From: Pseudomonas cedrina subsp. cedrina
Lineage (GTDB): Bacteria > Pseudomonadota > Gammaproteobacteria > Pseudomonadales > Pseudomonadaceae
Reading direction: 5' to 3'
Assembly (NCBI RefSeq): GCF_001983175.1
Contig: NZ_MNPW01000006.1
Span: 124,001-188,000, forward strand
Length of the DNA stretch: 64,000 nt
This document shows positions 46,185 through 53,766 of the stretch, piece after piece (the stretch's first letter is position 1; each line of letters opens with the position of its first letter). Both the position numbers and the translations under genes were made by a program. The notes under the pieces are model-generated. The model was not told where the DNA came from, did not search any database, and saw nothing but the letters and a program-made list of their open reading frames with translations.

Positions 46185-46303
46185 TGTGGGAGCGGGCTTA
46201 TGTGGGAGCCGGGCTTGCCCGCGATGGAGACACCTTGGTTTTCAGTTGCACCGAGGTAATGCTATCGCAGGCAAGCCAGCTCCCACACAAGCCCGCTCCC
46301 ACA
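46185..46303. repeat. REPIN 8, nested: one REPIN inside another REP pair
   Basis: Outer arms TGTGGGAGCGGGCTT (46185-46199) and AAGCCCGCTCCCACA (46289-46303) enclose a complete REPIN: TGTGGGAGCCGGGCTTGCCC (from 46201) and GCAAGCCAGCTCCCACA (46271-46287). The inner element begins one base after the outer left arm, and the outer central parts are missing. Confidence 0.88.
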
Positions 46304-46323
46304 TTTTTGAACTGCGGTGCTGC

Positions 46324-47817
46324 TTACAGCTTGATCCAGGTCGCCTTGAGTTCGGTGTACTTGTCGAACGCATGCAGCGACTTGTCGCGACCGTTGCCCG
46401 ACTGCTTGAAGCCACCAAACGGCGCGGTCATGTCACCGCCATCGTATTGGTTGACCCATACGCTGCCGGCACGCAGCGCCTTGGCGGTGAGGTGCGCCTT
46501 AGAGATATCGGCGGTCCACACCGCTGCGGCCAGGCCATAGACCGTGTCGTTGGCGATCTTGATCGCCTCTTCGGCGCTGTCGAAGGTGATCACCGACAGG
46601 ACCGGGCCAAAAATCTCTTCCTGGGCGATTTTCATCGCGTTGGTCACACCGTCGAAAATCGTCGGTTCCACATAGGTGCCACCGGTTTCTTCCAGGGTGC
46701 GCTTGCCACCGGCGACCAACTTGGCGCCATCGGCATGCCCGGCTTCAATGTACGAGAGCACGGTATTCATCTGCTGGGTGTCCACCAGCGCGCCCACGTT
46801 GGTGGCCGGATCAAGCGGGTTGCCGGGTTTCCAGCCCTTGAGGGCCTCGATCACCAGCGGCAGGAAGGTGTCCTTGATGGAGCGTTCCACCAGCAGGCGC
46901 GAACCGGCGGTGCAGACTTCGCCCTGGTTGAAGGCGATGGCACCGGCGGCGGATTCGGCGGCGGCTTGCAGGTCCGGCGCATCGGCAAACACGATGTTCG
47001 GGCTCTTGCCACCCGCTTCCAGCCACACGCGCTTCATGTTCGACTCGCCGGAGCGGATCAACAGTTGCTTGGCGATCTTGGTCGAACCGGTGAACACCAG
47101 GGTATCGACGTCCATGTGCAGCGCCAGCGCATTGCCCACGGTGTGACCGTAGCCCGGCAGCACGTTGAACACGCCTTTGGGAATACCGGCTTCAACCGCC
47201 AGGGCCGCGATGCGGATGGCCGTCAGCGGGGATTTCTCGGACGGCTTGAGGATCACCGAGTTACCGGTCGACAACGCAGGCCCCAGTTTCCAGCAGGCCA
47301 TCATCAGCGGGAAGTTCCACGGCACGATAGCGCCGACAACACCGACAGGCTCGCGCGTCACCAGACCAAGCTGGTCATGCGGGGTCGCGGCGACTTCGTC
47401 GTAGATCTTGTCGATGGCCTCGCCGCTCCAGCTCAGGGCATTCGCCGCGCCGGGTACGTCGATGTTCAGGGAGTCACTGATCGGCTTGCCCATGTCCAGG
47501 GTTTCGAGCAGCGCCAGCTCTTCGGCATTGGCCTTGAGCAACGCGGCGAAACGGAGCATGGCGGATTTACGCTTGGCCGGCGCCAGGCGCGACCAGACGC
47601 CGGAATTGAAGGTGGCGCGGGCGTTTTCCACGGCGCGCTGGGCGTCGTCGGCGTCACAGCTGGCAATAGTGGCCAGCAGGCGGCCATCGACCGGGCTGAT
47701 GCATTCGAACGTGTCACCGGAAACGGCGGCGGTGTACTCGCCATTGATGTAGGCGCGGCCTTCGATCTTCAGGTCCTTGGCGCGTTGTTCCCAGTCGGCA
47801 CGGGTCAGGGTGGTCAT
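46324..47817 (-). CDS. kauB: aldehyde dehydrogenase (KauB/PauC-like, amine catabolism)
   Basis: NAD(P)+-dependent aldehyde dehydrogenase of 497 residues with the catalytic Cys in NQGEVCTAGSRLLVE (about residue 300), the general base Glu in VWLEAGGKSPNIVFAD (about residue 266), the oxyanion Asn in VPWNFPLMMACWKLGP (about residue 167) and cofactor GSTKIAKQL (about residues 242-250). In PAO1 PA5312 (KauB/PauC) oxidises 4-guanidinobutyraldehyde and 4-aminobutyraldehyde from arginine and polyamine breakdown. Same location here. The transaminase gene that follows in PAO1 is missing. Confidence 0.92.
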   Translation of the reverse strand: MTTLTRADWEQRAKDLKIEGRAYINGEYTAAVSGDTFECISPVDGRLLATIASCDADDAQRAVENARATFNSGVWSRLAPAKRKSAMLRFAALLKANAEELALLETLDMGKPISDSLNIDVPGAANALSWSGEAIDKIYDEVAATPHDQLGLVTREPVGVVGAIVPWNFPLMMACWKLGPALSTGNSVILKPSEKSPLTAIRIAALAVEAGIPKGVFNVLPGYGHTVGNALALHMDVDTLVFTGSTKIAKQLLIRSGESNMKRVWLEAGGKSPNIVFADAPDLQAAAESAAGAIAFNQGEVCTAGSRLLVERSIKDTFLPLVIEALKGWKPGNPLDPATNVGALVDTQQMNTVLSYIEAGHADGAKLVAGGKRTLEETGGTYVEPTIFDGVTNAMKIAQEEIFGPVLSVITFDSAEEAIKIANDTVYGLAAAVWTADISKAHLTAKALRAGSVWVNQYDGGDMTAPFGGFKQSGNGRDKSLHAFDKYTELKATWIKL

Positions 47818-48047
47818 GCGAGTGTCCTCCTCTTATTGAATGCGAGGGCCAGGCGATGTGCCCCGGCAGCCTCAAGAATGCTTTGCCCCGCCAGCCAGCT
47901 GTTAGGCTCAAGGCAGCTGCCACCCTAAACCAGCGGCTGGGGATGTTTCAATATATTTGACACAGCGCCGGCAAACGCTCTTGCGGTGTGCATTTTAATA
48001 AACATAGACTTTGGGCTCTCCAATCGCAGGCCAGACGGGACACGCAC

Positions 48048-48410
48048 ATGAGCATCCAGGATATCGTCGACTTCAGCCAAGCCAACACCGCCCCCGAACG
48101 CTACCGCCCTGATGCCGGAAAAATCCTCAAGGGCGATCCCGAGCAAACCGTCTACAACCACTACAACAGTCCGTGCGGTCAGATGAATGCCGGCGTCTGG
48201 GAAGGTGAGGTCGGGCAATGGACGGTCAACTACACCGAGCATGAGTACTGCGAGATTGTCCAAGGCGTGTCCGTGCTACGCGATGCCGACGGCAATGCCA
48301 AGACCTTGCGCGCCGGCGACCGCTTCGTGATCCCCGCCGGCTTCAGCGGCACCTGGGAAGTGCTGGAGCCCTGCCGCAAGATCTACGTAGTGTTCGAACA
48401 GAAAGGCTGA
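48048..48410 (+). CDS. cupin domain protein (DUF861-like)
   Basis: A 120-residue cupin from the ATG at 48048 (MSIQDIVDFSQ). It has the two cupin blocks: WTVNYTEHEYCEIVQG (about residues 57-72, metal ligands His and Glu) and AGDRFVIPAGFSGTWEV (about residues 89-105). Probably a small DUF861-type enzyme or ligand-binding protein. It is divergent from the aldehyde dehydrogenase, so it may belong to the same catabolic theme. A longer in-frame start is rejected because it begins in the promoter region. Confidence 0.88.
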   Translation: MSIQDIVDFSQANTAPERYRPDAGKILKGDPEQTVYNHYNSPCGQMNAGVWEGEVGQWTVNYTEHEYCEIVQGVSVLRDADGNAKTLRAGDRFVIPAGFSGTWEVLEPCRKIYVVFEQKG

Positions 48411-48416
48411 GGTTAC

Positions 48417-48466
48417 AGCGGGACGCAGAGCGTCCGGGGCGGGGTTACCGCGCAGAGCGTGGGAAC
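48417..48466. repeat. double-hairpin intergenic element (GGACGCAGAGCGTCC type)
   Basis: AGCGGGACGCAGAGCGTCCG, then GGGCGGGGTTACCGCGCAGA and GCGTGGGAACC. GGACGC-AGA-GCGTCC makes one hairpin and the second GCAGAGCGTGGG half mirrors it imperfectly. I recognise similar CCCACGCTCTGCG strings as recurring in P. fluorescens genomes; the genome-wide copy number cannot be checked here. Confidence 0.5.
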
Positions 48467-48474
48467 CATCAGAC

Positions 48475-48512
48475 AAAAAAAAGCCCGGATCGTGAGAACC
48501 GGGCTTTTTTTC
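48475..48512. terminator. Rho-independent terminator of rpmB-rpmG
   Basis: AAGCCCGG (48481-48488), 10-base loop, CCGGGCTT (48499-48506), flanked by A-rich and T-rich runs. It lies 3' of rpmG on the minus strand and also faces the cupin gene. Confidence 0.92.
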
Positions 48513-48529
48513 ACAAGGAAGAAAATCAA

Positions 48530-48685
48530 TTACTTGATTTTGCCTTCTTTGTAGATCACGTGCTTGCGAACGCGCGGGTCGAACATTTTCTTTTCGAGCT
48601 TGTCCGGGGTAGTACGCTTGTTCTTGTCGGTAGTGTAGAAGTGACCAGTACCGGCGCTAGAGATCATTCGAATCAATTCACGCAT
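48530..48685 (-). CDS. rpmG: 50S ribosomal protein L33
   Basis: A 51-residue basic protein: [20 protein letters not shown] then [17 protein letters not shown] and [11 protein letters not shown]. It is the cysteine-free L33 form. It lies 11 bases downstream of rpmB in the rpmBG operon and ends at a strong terminator. AGGAGCT upstream gives a good ribosome site. Confidence 0.98.
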   Translation of the reverse strand: MRELIRMISSAGTGHFYTTDKNKRTTPDKLEKKMFDPRVRKHVIYKEGKIK

Positions 48686-48696
48686 GATAGAGCTCC

Positions 48697-48930
48697 TTAG
48701 ATCTTGCCAGCGGCACGAATTTCGGCCAGCACGACAGTGATGCCACGCTTGTCGATAATACGCATGCCTTTGGCAGATACACGCAGGCGAACAAAACGTT
48801 TCTCTTCTTCAACCCAGAAGCGGTGATGCTGCAGGTTCGGCAGGAAACGACGACGGGTTTTGTTATTTGCGTGGGAAATGTTATTCCCAGTCACCGGACC
48901 CTTACCGGTAACTTGACAGACTCTCGACAT
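48697..48930 (-). CDS. rpmB: 50S ribosomal protein L28
   Basis: A 77-residue basic protein with [20 protein letters not shown], then [20 protein letters not shown] and [17 protein letters not shown]. It lacks the multiple zinc cysteines of C+ forms. First gene of rpmB-rpmG. A promoter with -35 TTGTTG and -10 TATAAA on the minus strand (49107-49079) precedes a structured 5' leader of about 140 bases. Confidence 0.98.
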   Translation of the reverse strand: MSRVCQVTGKGPVTGNNISHANNKTRRRFLPNLQHHRFWVEEEKRFVRLRVSAKGMRIIDKRGITVVLAEIRAAGKI

Positions 48931-49388
48931 GCCTCAGCCCTCTAAAACCACATGCCCAACCCGGCATGGGTTGGCCGCTTAATCTCTCAGTCATTTGGCG
49001 CCAGGCGCCGCGTTTCTTTAGGGTCTTACCGGCTACACCTACAAGCGAAGGAACCGGGCCCCTAGAAAAGAGCGCTGCTTTATACCAGAAAGACCCAGGT
49101 GCAACAACAGCCCGTGTGTTTTTACTGGCGTAAATCTTGGCGATAGACGCCTGAGCCGTTGCCAGGAGGGGCCGCTGTCGCAGCCGACCGCTCGTCGCAC
49201 AGAATGATTTACAGCGCCCGCGTGCACGGTGAAGTGCTCGACGAAACGCGCTGAGGCGCCATCAAAACAGCATTTGAGGCAAAAGCACAGGCAAAAATGG
49301 GCTAGTCATTTAGCAATCAGACCACTACGGTAGGACTTTTCCAGACTGCACTCGCAGATGGGCCTTCGATCTGCAAAGGAAACCGAAT
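48931..49388. other. rpmB-dppA divergent intergenic region (458 bp), no gene recognised
   Basis: It holds the rpmB promoter and leader on the minus side and the promoter of the peptide-binding protein gene on the plus side. Stem-loops are CCAACCC-GGCAT-GGGTTGG (about 48957-48975) and GGCGCC-A-GGCGCC near 49000. No small open frame with convincing support was seen. Confidence 0.7.
49079..49107 (-). promoter_or_regulatory. sigma-70-like promoter of rpmB-rpmG
   Basis: Minus-strand TTGTTG (49107-49102), 17-base spacer, TATAAA (49084-49079), about 150 bases upstream of the rpmB ATG. Confidence 0.55.
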
Positions 49389-50981
49389 ATGCGCCTCGCT
49401 GCCCTACCGCTCTTGCTTGCCCCTCTATTTATCGCTCCGGCGGCGTTTGCGGCCACCAACCTGAGCGTTTGCACCGAGGCCAGCCCGGAAGGGTTCGATG
49501 TGGTGCAATACAACTCGCTGACCACCACCAACGCCTCCGCCGATGTGCTGATGAATCGCCTGGTGGACTATGACGCAGCCAGCGGCAAGCTGGTGCCAAG
49601 CCTGGCCGACAGCTGGGAAGTCTCGCCGGATGGCCTGACCTATACCTTCAAGCTGCACGCGGATGTGAAATTCCACCGCACCGACTACTTCACGCCAAGC
49701 CGTACCCTCACCGCCGAAGACGTGCGCTTCAGCTTCGAACGCATGCTCGACCCCGCCAACCCGTGGCACAAAATCGCCCAGAGCGGTTTCCCTCACGCCC
49801 AGTCCCTGCAGCTGCCCACCCTGGTCAAGAAAATAGACGCCCTTGACCCGCTGACCGTGCGCTTCACCCTGGACCACGCCGACTCTACCTTCCTCGCGGC
49901 CCTGAGCATGGGCTTTGCCTCGATCTATCCCGCGGAATACGCCGACAAACTGCTCAAGGCCGACACACCGGAGAAGCTCAACAGCCAGCCGATCGGCACC
50001 GGGCCGTTCATTTTCAGTCGCTTTCAGAAAGATGCCGTGGTGCGCTACAAAGCCAACCCGGACTATTTCGCCGGCAAACCGGCTGTGGATAACTTAATCT
50101 TCGCCATCACTCCGGATGCCAACGTGCGCCTGCAGAAGTTGCACCGCAACGAATGCCAGATCGCCCTGTCGCCCAAGCCGCTGGATGTGGGCGCGGCCGA
50201 AAAGGACCCGGCGCTCAAGGTGGAAGAAACCGCCGCGTTCATGACGGCCTTCGTGGCCATCAACAGCCAGCACCCGCCCCTGGACAAGCCCGAAGTGCGC
50301 CAGGCGATCAACCTGGCCTTCGACAAAGGCAGCTACCTCAAGGCCGTATTCGAAGGGACTGCCGAAGCGGCCAACGGGCCGTTCCCGCCCAACACCTGGA
50401 GCTACGCCAAGGACCTGCCGGGTTACCCACAGGACATCGCCAAGGCCAAGGCACTGCTCGACCGTGCCGGCTTCAAGGAGGGATTCAAGACCACTATCTG
50501 GACCCGCCCCACCGGCAGCCTGCTGAACCCCAACCCGAACCTGGGCGCACAACTGCTGCAGGCTGACCTGGCCAAGGTCGGCATCCAGGCCGAGATTCGC
50601 GTGATCGAATGGGGCGAGCTGATCCGCCGCGCCAAGGCCGGCGAACACGACCTGCTGTTCATGGGCTGGGCCGGCGATAACGGCGACCCGGATAACTTCC
50701 TCACCCCGCAATTCTCGTGCGCGGCGGTGAAGTCCGGCACCAACTTTGCCCGTTACTGCGACCCGGCCCTGGACAAGCTGATCAGCGCCGGCAAGACCAC
50801 TAGCGAGCAAGGGGTACGCAGCAAGCTGTATCAACAGGCCCAGGCACAGATCCAGCAGCAGGCGCTGTGGCTGCCGTTGGCGCACCCAACGGCGTTTGCC
50901 CTGGCGCGCAAGAGTGTCCAGGGCTATCAGGTGAGCCCGTTCGGGCGCCAGGACTTTTCGAAAGTCAGCGTCAAGCCCTGA
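49389..50981 (+). CDS. periplasmic dipeptide/oligopeptide-binding protein of ABC transporter (DppA5-like)
   Basis: A 530-residue family-5 extracellular solute-binding protein with a signal peptide (about residues 1-21, cleaved near FAATN), LVPSLADSWEVSPDGLTYTFKLH (about residues 60-82), the family signature region FHRTDYFTPSRTLTAEDVRFSFERML, and QPIGTGPFIFSRFQ. The PAO1 gene in this place (PA5317) is DppA5, one of several orphan binding proteins serving the DppBCDF permease. No permease genes are nearby, so it must use one encoded elsewhere. Confidence 0.94.
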   Translation: MRLAALPLLLAPLFIAPAAFAATNLSVCTEASPEGFDVVQYNSLTTTNASADVLMNRLVDYDAASGKLVPSLADSWEVSPDGLTYTFKLHADVKFHRTDYFTPSRTLTAEDVRFSFERMLDPANPWHKIAQSGFPHAQSLQLPTLVKKIDALDPLTVRFTLDHADSTFLAALSMGFASIYPAEYADKLLKADTPEKLNSQPIGTGPFIFSRFQKDAVVRYKANPDYFAGKPAVDNLIFAITPDANVRLQKLHRNECQIALSPKPLDVGAAEKDPALKVEETAAFMTAFVAINSQHPPLDKPEVRQAINLAFDKGSYLKAVFEGTAEAANGPFPPNTWSYAKDLPGYPQDIAKAKALLDRAGFKEGFKTTIWTRPTGSLLNPNPNLGAQLLQADLAKVGIQAEIRVIEWGELIRRAKAGEHDLLFMGWAGDNGDPDNFLTPQFSCAAVKSGTNFARYCDPALDKLISAGKTTSEQGVRSKLYQQAQAQIQQQALWLPLAHPTAFALARKSVQGYQVSPFGRQDFSKVSVKP

Positions 50982-50986
50982 GCACC

Positions 50987-51009
50987 AGGCCCGCCTTCGG
51001 GGCGGGCCT
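50987..51009. terminator. shared hairpin between convergent dppA-like and radC genes
   Basis: AGGCCCGCC-TTCGG-GGCGGGCCT: a 9-base perfect stem with a 5-base loop and no U-tract. It includes two bases of the radC stop codon (51008-51010, minus strand). Confidence 0.55.
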
Positions 51010-51682
51010 ACATCCAGCCATATTCCGCCATCGACAACGGGTCGCCATCCCCTACGATAATGTGATCCAGCACCCGCACATCCACCACTTCCAAGGCCTT
51101 CTGCAGCACCTTGGTCAATTTTCGATCCGCTGCACTGGGCTCGGCGCTGCCGGAAGGATGGTTGTGGCACAGGATCAACGCCGCCGCGTTATACGCCAGG
51201 GCACGCTTGACCACCTGCCGGGGATAGACCACGGCGGCGTCGATGGTGCCTTGGGACAACGCCTCGAAACCCAGCACCCGATGCTTTGAATCAAGAAACA
51301 GGCAACCGAAGATCTCATGGGGCTCATGGCGCAGCAGTGCCTTGAGGTAATCGCGCACGGCCACCGGGCTTTCCAACACCGAATCGGTGCGCAGGCGTTC
51401 GGCCATATGGCGCCGGGACATTTCCAGCACCGCCTGCAACTGGGCAAACTTCGCCGGCCCCAGCCCCAATTGCTGGCTGAACAGCGTCTGGCTGGCCTCC
51501 AGCAGCGGGCGTAAACCGCCAAATTGCGCCAACAGGTGACGCGCCAGGTCCACCGCGCTCCTGCCAGAAACCCCCGTGCGCAGGAAAATCGCCAGCAACT
51601 CGGCATCCGACAGACTTGCCGCTCCCCACTCCAAAAGTTTCTCTCGCGGCCGCTCTGCCACCGGCCAATCGCGAATACTCAT
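51008..51682 (-). CDS. radC: RadC family JAB-domain protein
   Basis: A 224-residue protein with an N-terminal helix-hairpin-helix region (about residues 10-75: [20 protein letters not shown]) and a C-terminal MPN/JAB metalloprotease-like domain (about 100-224) with the metal motif [14 protein letters not shown] (about residues 173-186). It was once linked to DNA repair but its biochemical role is uncertain. It is the housekeeping copy, divergent from coaBC as in many gamma-proteobacteria, and convergent with the peptide-binding gene. Confidence 0.96.
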   Translation of the reverse strand: MSIRDWPVAERPREKLLEWGAASLSDAELLAIFLRTGVSGRSAVDLARHLLAQFGGLRPLLEASQTLFSQQLGLGPAKFAQLQAVLEMSRRHMAERLRTDSVLESPVAVRDYLKALLRHEPHEIFGCLFLDSKHRVLGFEALSQGTIDAAVVYPRQVVKRALAYNAAALILCHNHPSGSAEPSAADRKLTKVLQKALEVVDVRVLDHIIVGDGDPLSMAEYGWM

Positions 51683-51834
51683 CCTGACTCCCTCTCCCTA
51701 TGCGCCACGTGCAGCGCTGTTGCCTCACGGACGCTGTGTTATCGTAGGCCCTCTTTTTTGCATGTGATTTCCCCTGGGGAGGGGGCATCGCAGGCGTCAC
51801 TGAACCGGCATCACTGAACTGGAAAGGCAAACCA

Positions 51835-53043
51835 ATGCAGCGTCTGTATCGGAAACGCATCGTTCTCGGCGTTGGCGGCGGCATTGCCGCCTACAAGAGC
51901 GCAGAGCTGGTCCGCAGGCTCCTCGACCACGGCGCCGAGGTGCGCGTGGTCATGACTCGCGGCGGCAGTGAGTTCATCACGCCACTGACCATGCAGGCCT
52001 TGTCCGGGCACCCGGTTCACCTGGACCTGCTGGACCCGGCAGCCGAAGCCGCGATGGGCCATATCGAACTGGCCAAATGGGCCGACCTGGTGCTGATCGC
52101 ACCGGCCACCGCCGACCTGATCGCGCGTCTGGCACAGGGCATCGCCGACGACCTGCTGACCACCCTGGTACTTGCCACCGACGCCACCGTCGCCATTGCC
52201 CCGGCCATGAACCAGGCCATGTGGCGCGATCCGGCCACCCAGGCCAACACGCAACTGCTGCAAAGTCGTGGCCTGAAGGTGTTCGGCCCGGCGTCCGGCA
52301 GCCAGGCCTGCGGCGATGTCGGCATGGGCCGCATGCTCGAAGCCACCGACCTGGCGCTGTGCGCCGCCGAATGCTTCCAGCACCTGGCCCTGACCGGCAA
52401 GCACGTGCTGATCACGGCGGGCCCGACCCAGGAGAACATCGACCCGGTGCGCTACATCACCAACCATAGCTCAGGGAAAATGGGCTTCGCCCTGGCCGAA
52501 GCGGCGGTCGAGGCAGGCGCACGCGTGACCCTGATCACCGGCCCGGTGCATTTGCCGACCCCGGACCGGGTCACGCGAATCGACGTAGTCAGCGCCCGCG
52601 ACATGCTGGCGGCCTGTGAGGCGGCCATTCCGTGCGACCTCTTTATCGCCTCGGCAGCGGTTGCGGACTACCGACCTGAAGTTGTCGCCCCGCACAAACT
52701 CAAGAAAGACCCTACAAGCGGTGACGGCCTGCTCCTGCAAATGGTGCGCAACCCGGACATCCTGGCCACCATCGCCACGCGTCCGGACCGTCCGTTCAGT
52801 GTCGGTTTCGCTGCCGAGACCGAGCATTTGCTGGACTACGCGGCACGCAAATTGAAAGACAAAAACCTCGACCTGATCGTTGCCAATGATGTCGCCAACC
52901 CGAGCATCGGCTTCAACAGCGAGGAAAACGCCTGCAGCGTGATCGACCGCGAGCTGCACGCCACCCTTTTCGCCCAGACCAGCAAAGGCAAGATTGCCCG
53001 CCAACTGATCTCTTTTATCGCCCAACGGCTGAACCAGGTTTAA
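51835..53043 (+). CDS. coaBC: bifunctional phosphopantothenoylcysteine decarboxylase/synthetase
   Basis: Two coenzyme A steps in one 402-residue protein. The N-terminal flavoprotein (CoaC) domain (about residues 1-185) has [19 protein letters not shown], the PAMNxxM motif APAMNQAMW (about residues 122-130) and the catalytic Cys in [12 protein letters not shown] (about residue 158). The C-terminal CoaB domain (about 190-400) has [24 protein letters not shown] and [11 protein letters not shown]. dut follows 5 bases later, a common arrangement. Confidence 0.98.
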   Translation: MQRLYRKRIVLGVGGGIAAYKSAELVRRLLDHGAEVRVVMTRGGSEFITPLTMQALSGHPVHLDLLDPAAEAAMGHIELAKWADLVLIAPATADLIARLAQGIADDLLTTLVLATDATVAIAPAMNQAMWRDPATQANTQLLQSRGLKVFGPASGSQACGDVGMGRMLEATDLALCAAECFQHLALTGKHVLITAGPTQENIDPVRYITNHSSGKMGFALAEAAVEAGARVTLITGPVHLPTPDRVTRIDVVSARDMLAACEAAIPCDLFIASAAVADYRPEVVAPHKLKKDPTSGDGLLLQMVRNPDILATIATRPDRPFSVGFAAETEHLLDYAARKLKDKNLDLIVANDVANPSIGFNSEENACSVIDRELHATLFAQTSKGKIARQLISFIAQRLNQV

Positions 53044-53048
53044 TCTCC

Positions 53049-53504
53049 ATGCACGCTTTGCAAGCCAAGATCCTCGACCCCCGCATCGGTACCGAATTCC
53101 CGCTGCCCGCCTACGCCACTCCAGGCTCCGCCGGCCTCGACCTGCGCGCCATGCTCAAGGCAGACACCGTCCTTGAACCGGGCCAGACCCTGCTGATTCC
53201 GACCGGCCTGTCGATCTACGTGGGCGACCCTGGCCTCGCGGCGCTGATTTTGCCGCGCTCCGGCCTGGGCCATAAGCATGGCATCGTGCTGGGCAACCTG
53301 GTGGGCCTGATCGACTCGGACTACCAGGGCGAGCTGATGGTGTCGTGCTGGAACCGTGGCCAGACCGCGTTCAACATCGCCGTGGGTGAACGTATCGCCC
53401 AGTTGGTGCTGGTGCCGGTGGTGCAGGCGCGCTTCGAATTGGTGCAGGAATTCGATGAAACCCAACGCGGCACCGGCGGCTTCGGGCATTCCGGCAGCCA
53501 CTGA
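53049..53504 (+). CDS. dut: dUTP pyrophosphatase
   Basis: Hydrolyses dUTP to dUMP, keeping uracil out of DNA and feeding dTMP synthesis. The 151-residue trimeric-type enzyme has all five motifs: AGLDLRA (about residues 29-35), [11 protein letters not shown] (about 74-84), [11 protein letters not shown] (about 91-101), AQLVLVPV (about 117-124) and the C-terminal [10 protein letters not shown] (about 139-148) that closes over the active site. The gene follows coaBC by 5 bases. Confidence 0.98.
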   Translation: MHALQAKILDPRIGTEFPLPAYATPGSAGLDLRAMLKADTVLEPGQTLLIPTGLSIYVGDPGLAALILPRSGLGHKHGIVLGNLVGLIDSDYQGELMVSCWNRGQTAFNIAVGERIAQLVLVPVVQARFELVQEFDETQRGTGGFGHSGSH

Positions 53505-53513
53505 CTAAGCTGA

Positions 53514-53543
53514 GTCAGGCCGGGCGACGTCGCCCGGCCTGAC
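53514..53543. repeat. perfect 30-base palindrome downstream of dut
   Basis: GTCAGGCCGGGCGAC at 53514-53528 followed immediately by its complement GTCGCCCGGCCTGAC (53529-53543). It can fold with a loop of about four bases into a very stable hairpin. No U-tract follows; it likely terminates or protects the coaBC-dut transcript. Confidence 0.85.
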
Positions 53544-53667
53544 GCCACCTCCAGGCGTTTCAGGACGAAGAATGCGTGGATTTTATCAGTGATGTTTTCC
53601 GATAAAAATCAAAGCGTTACGCAATCAACAAGAAGAAGCCCGTGCTCCGATGGCATTTTTGCACCAC

Positions 53668-53694
53668 GAACTCTCTGCCGAAAACACCGTCATA
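53668..53694 (+). promoter_or_regulatory. candidate AlgU (sigma-22)-type promoter of algC
   Basis: GAACTC (53668-53673), 16-base spacer, TCATA (53690-53694) resemble the ECF sigma AlgU consensus GAACTT-N16/17-TCTGA. Transcription would start about 65 bases upstream of the algC ATG. A-rich AACAAGAAGAAG (about 53627-53638) lies above it. Confidence 0.35.
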
Positions 53695-53766
53695 CCCTTC
53701 AGTTTGAGCCTGCCGGTCAGTCATTAAGGCCAGCCTTGCCCCCTTCAGATGGAGTTTCCCCCCGCG

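Noticed and set aside
53505..53766. Small gene between dut and algC
   Set aside because: Frames there are short, lack ribosome sites and overlap the palindrome and the algC promoter region.
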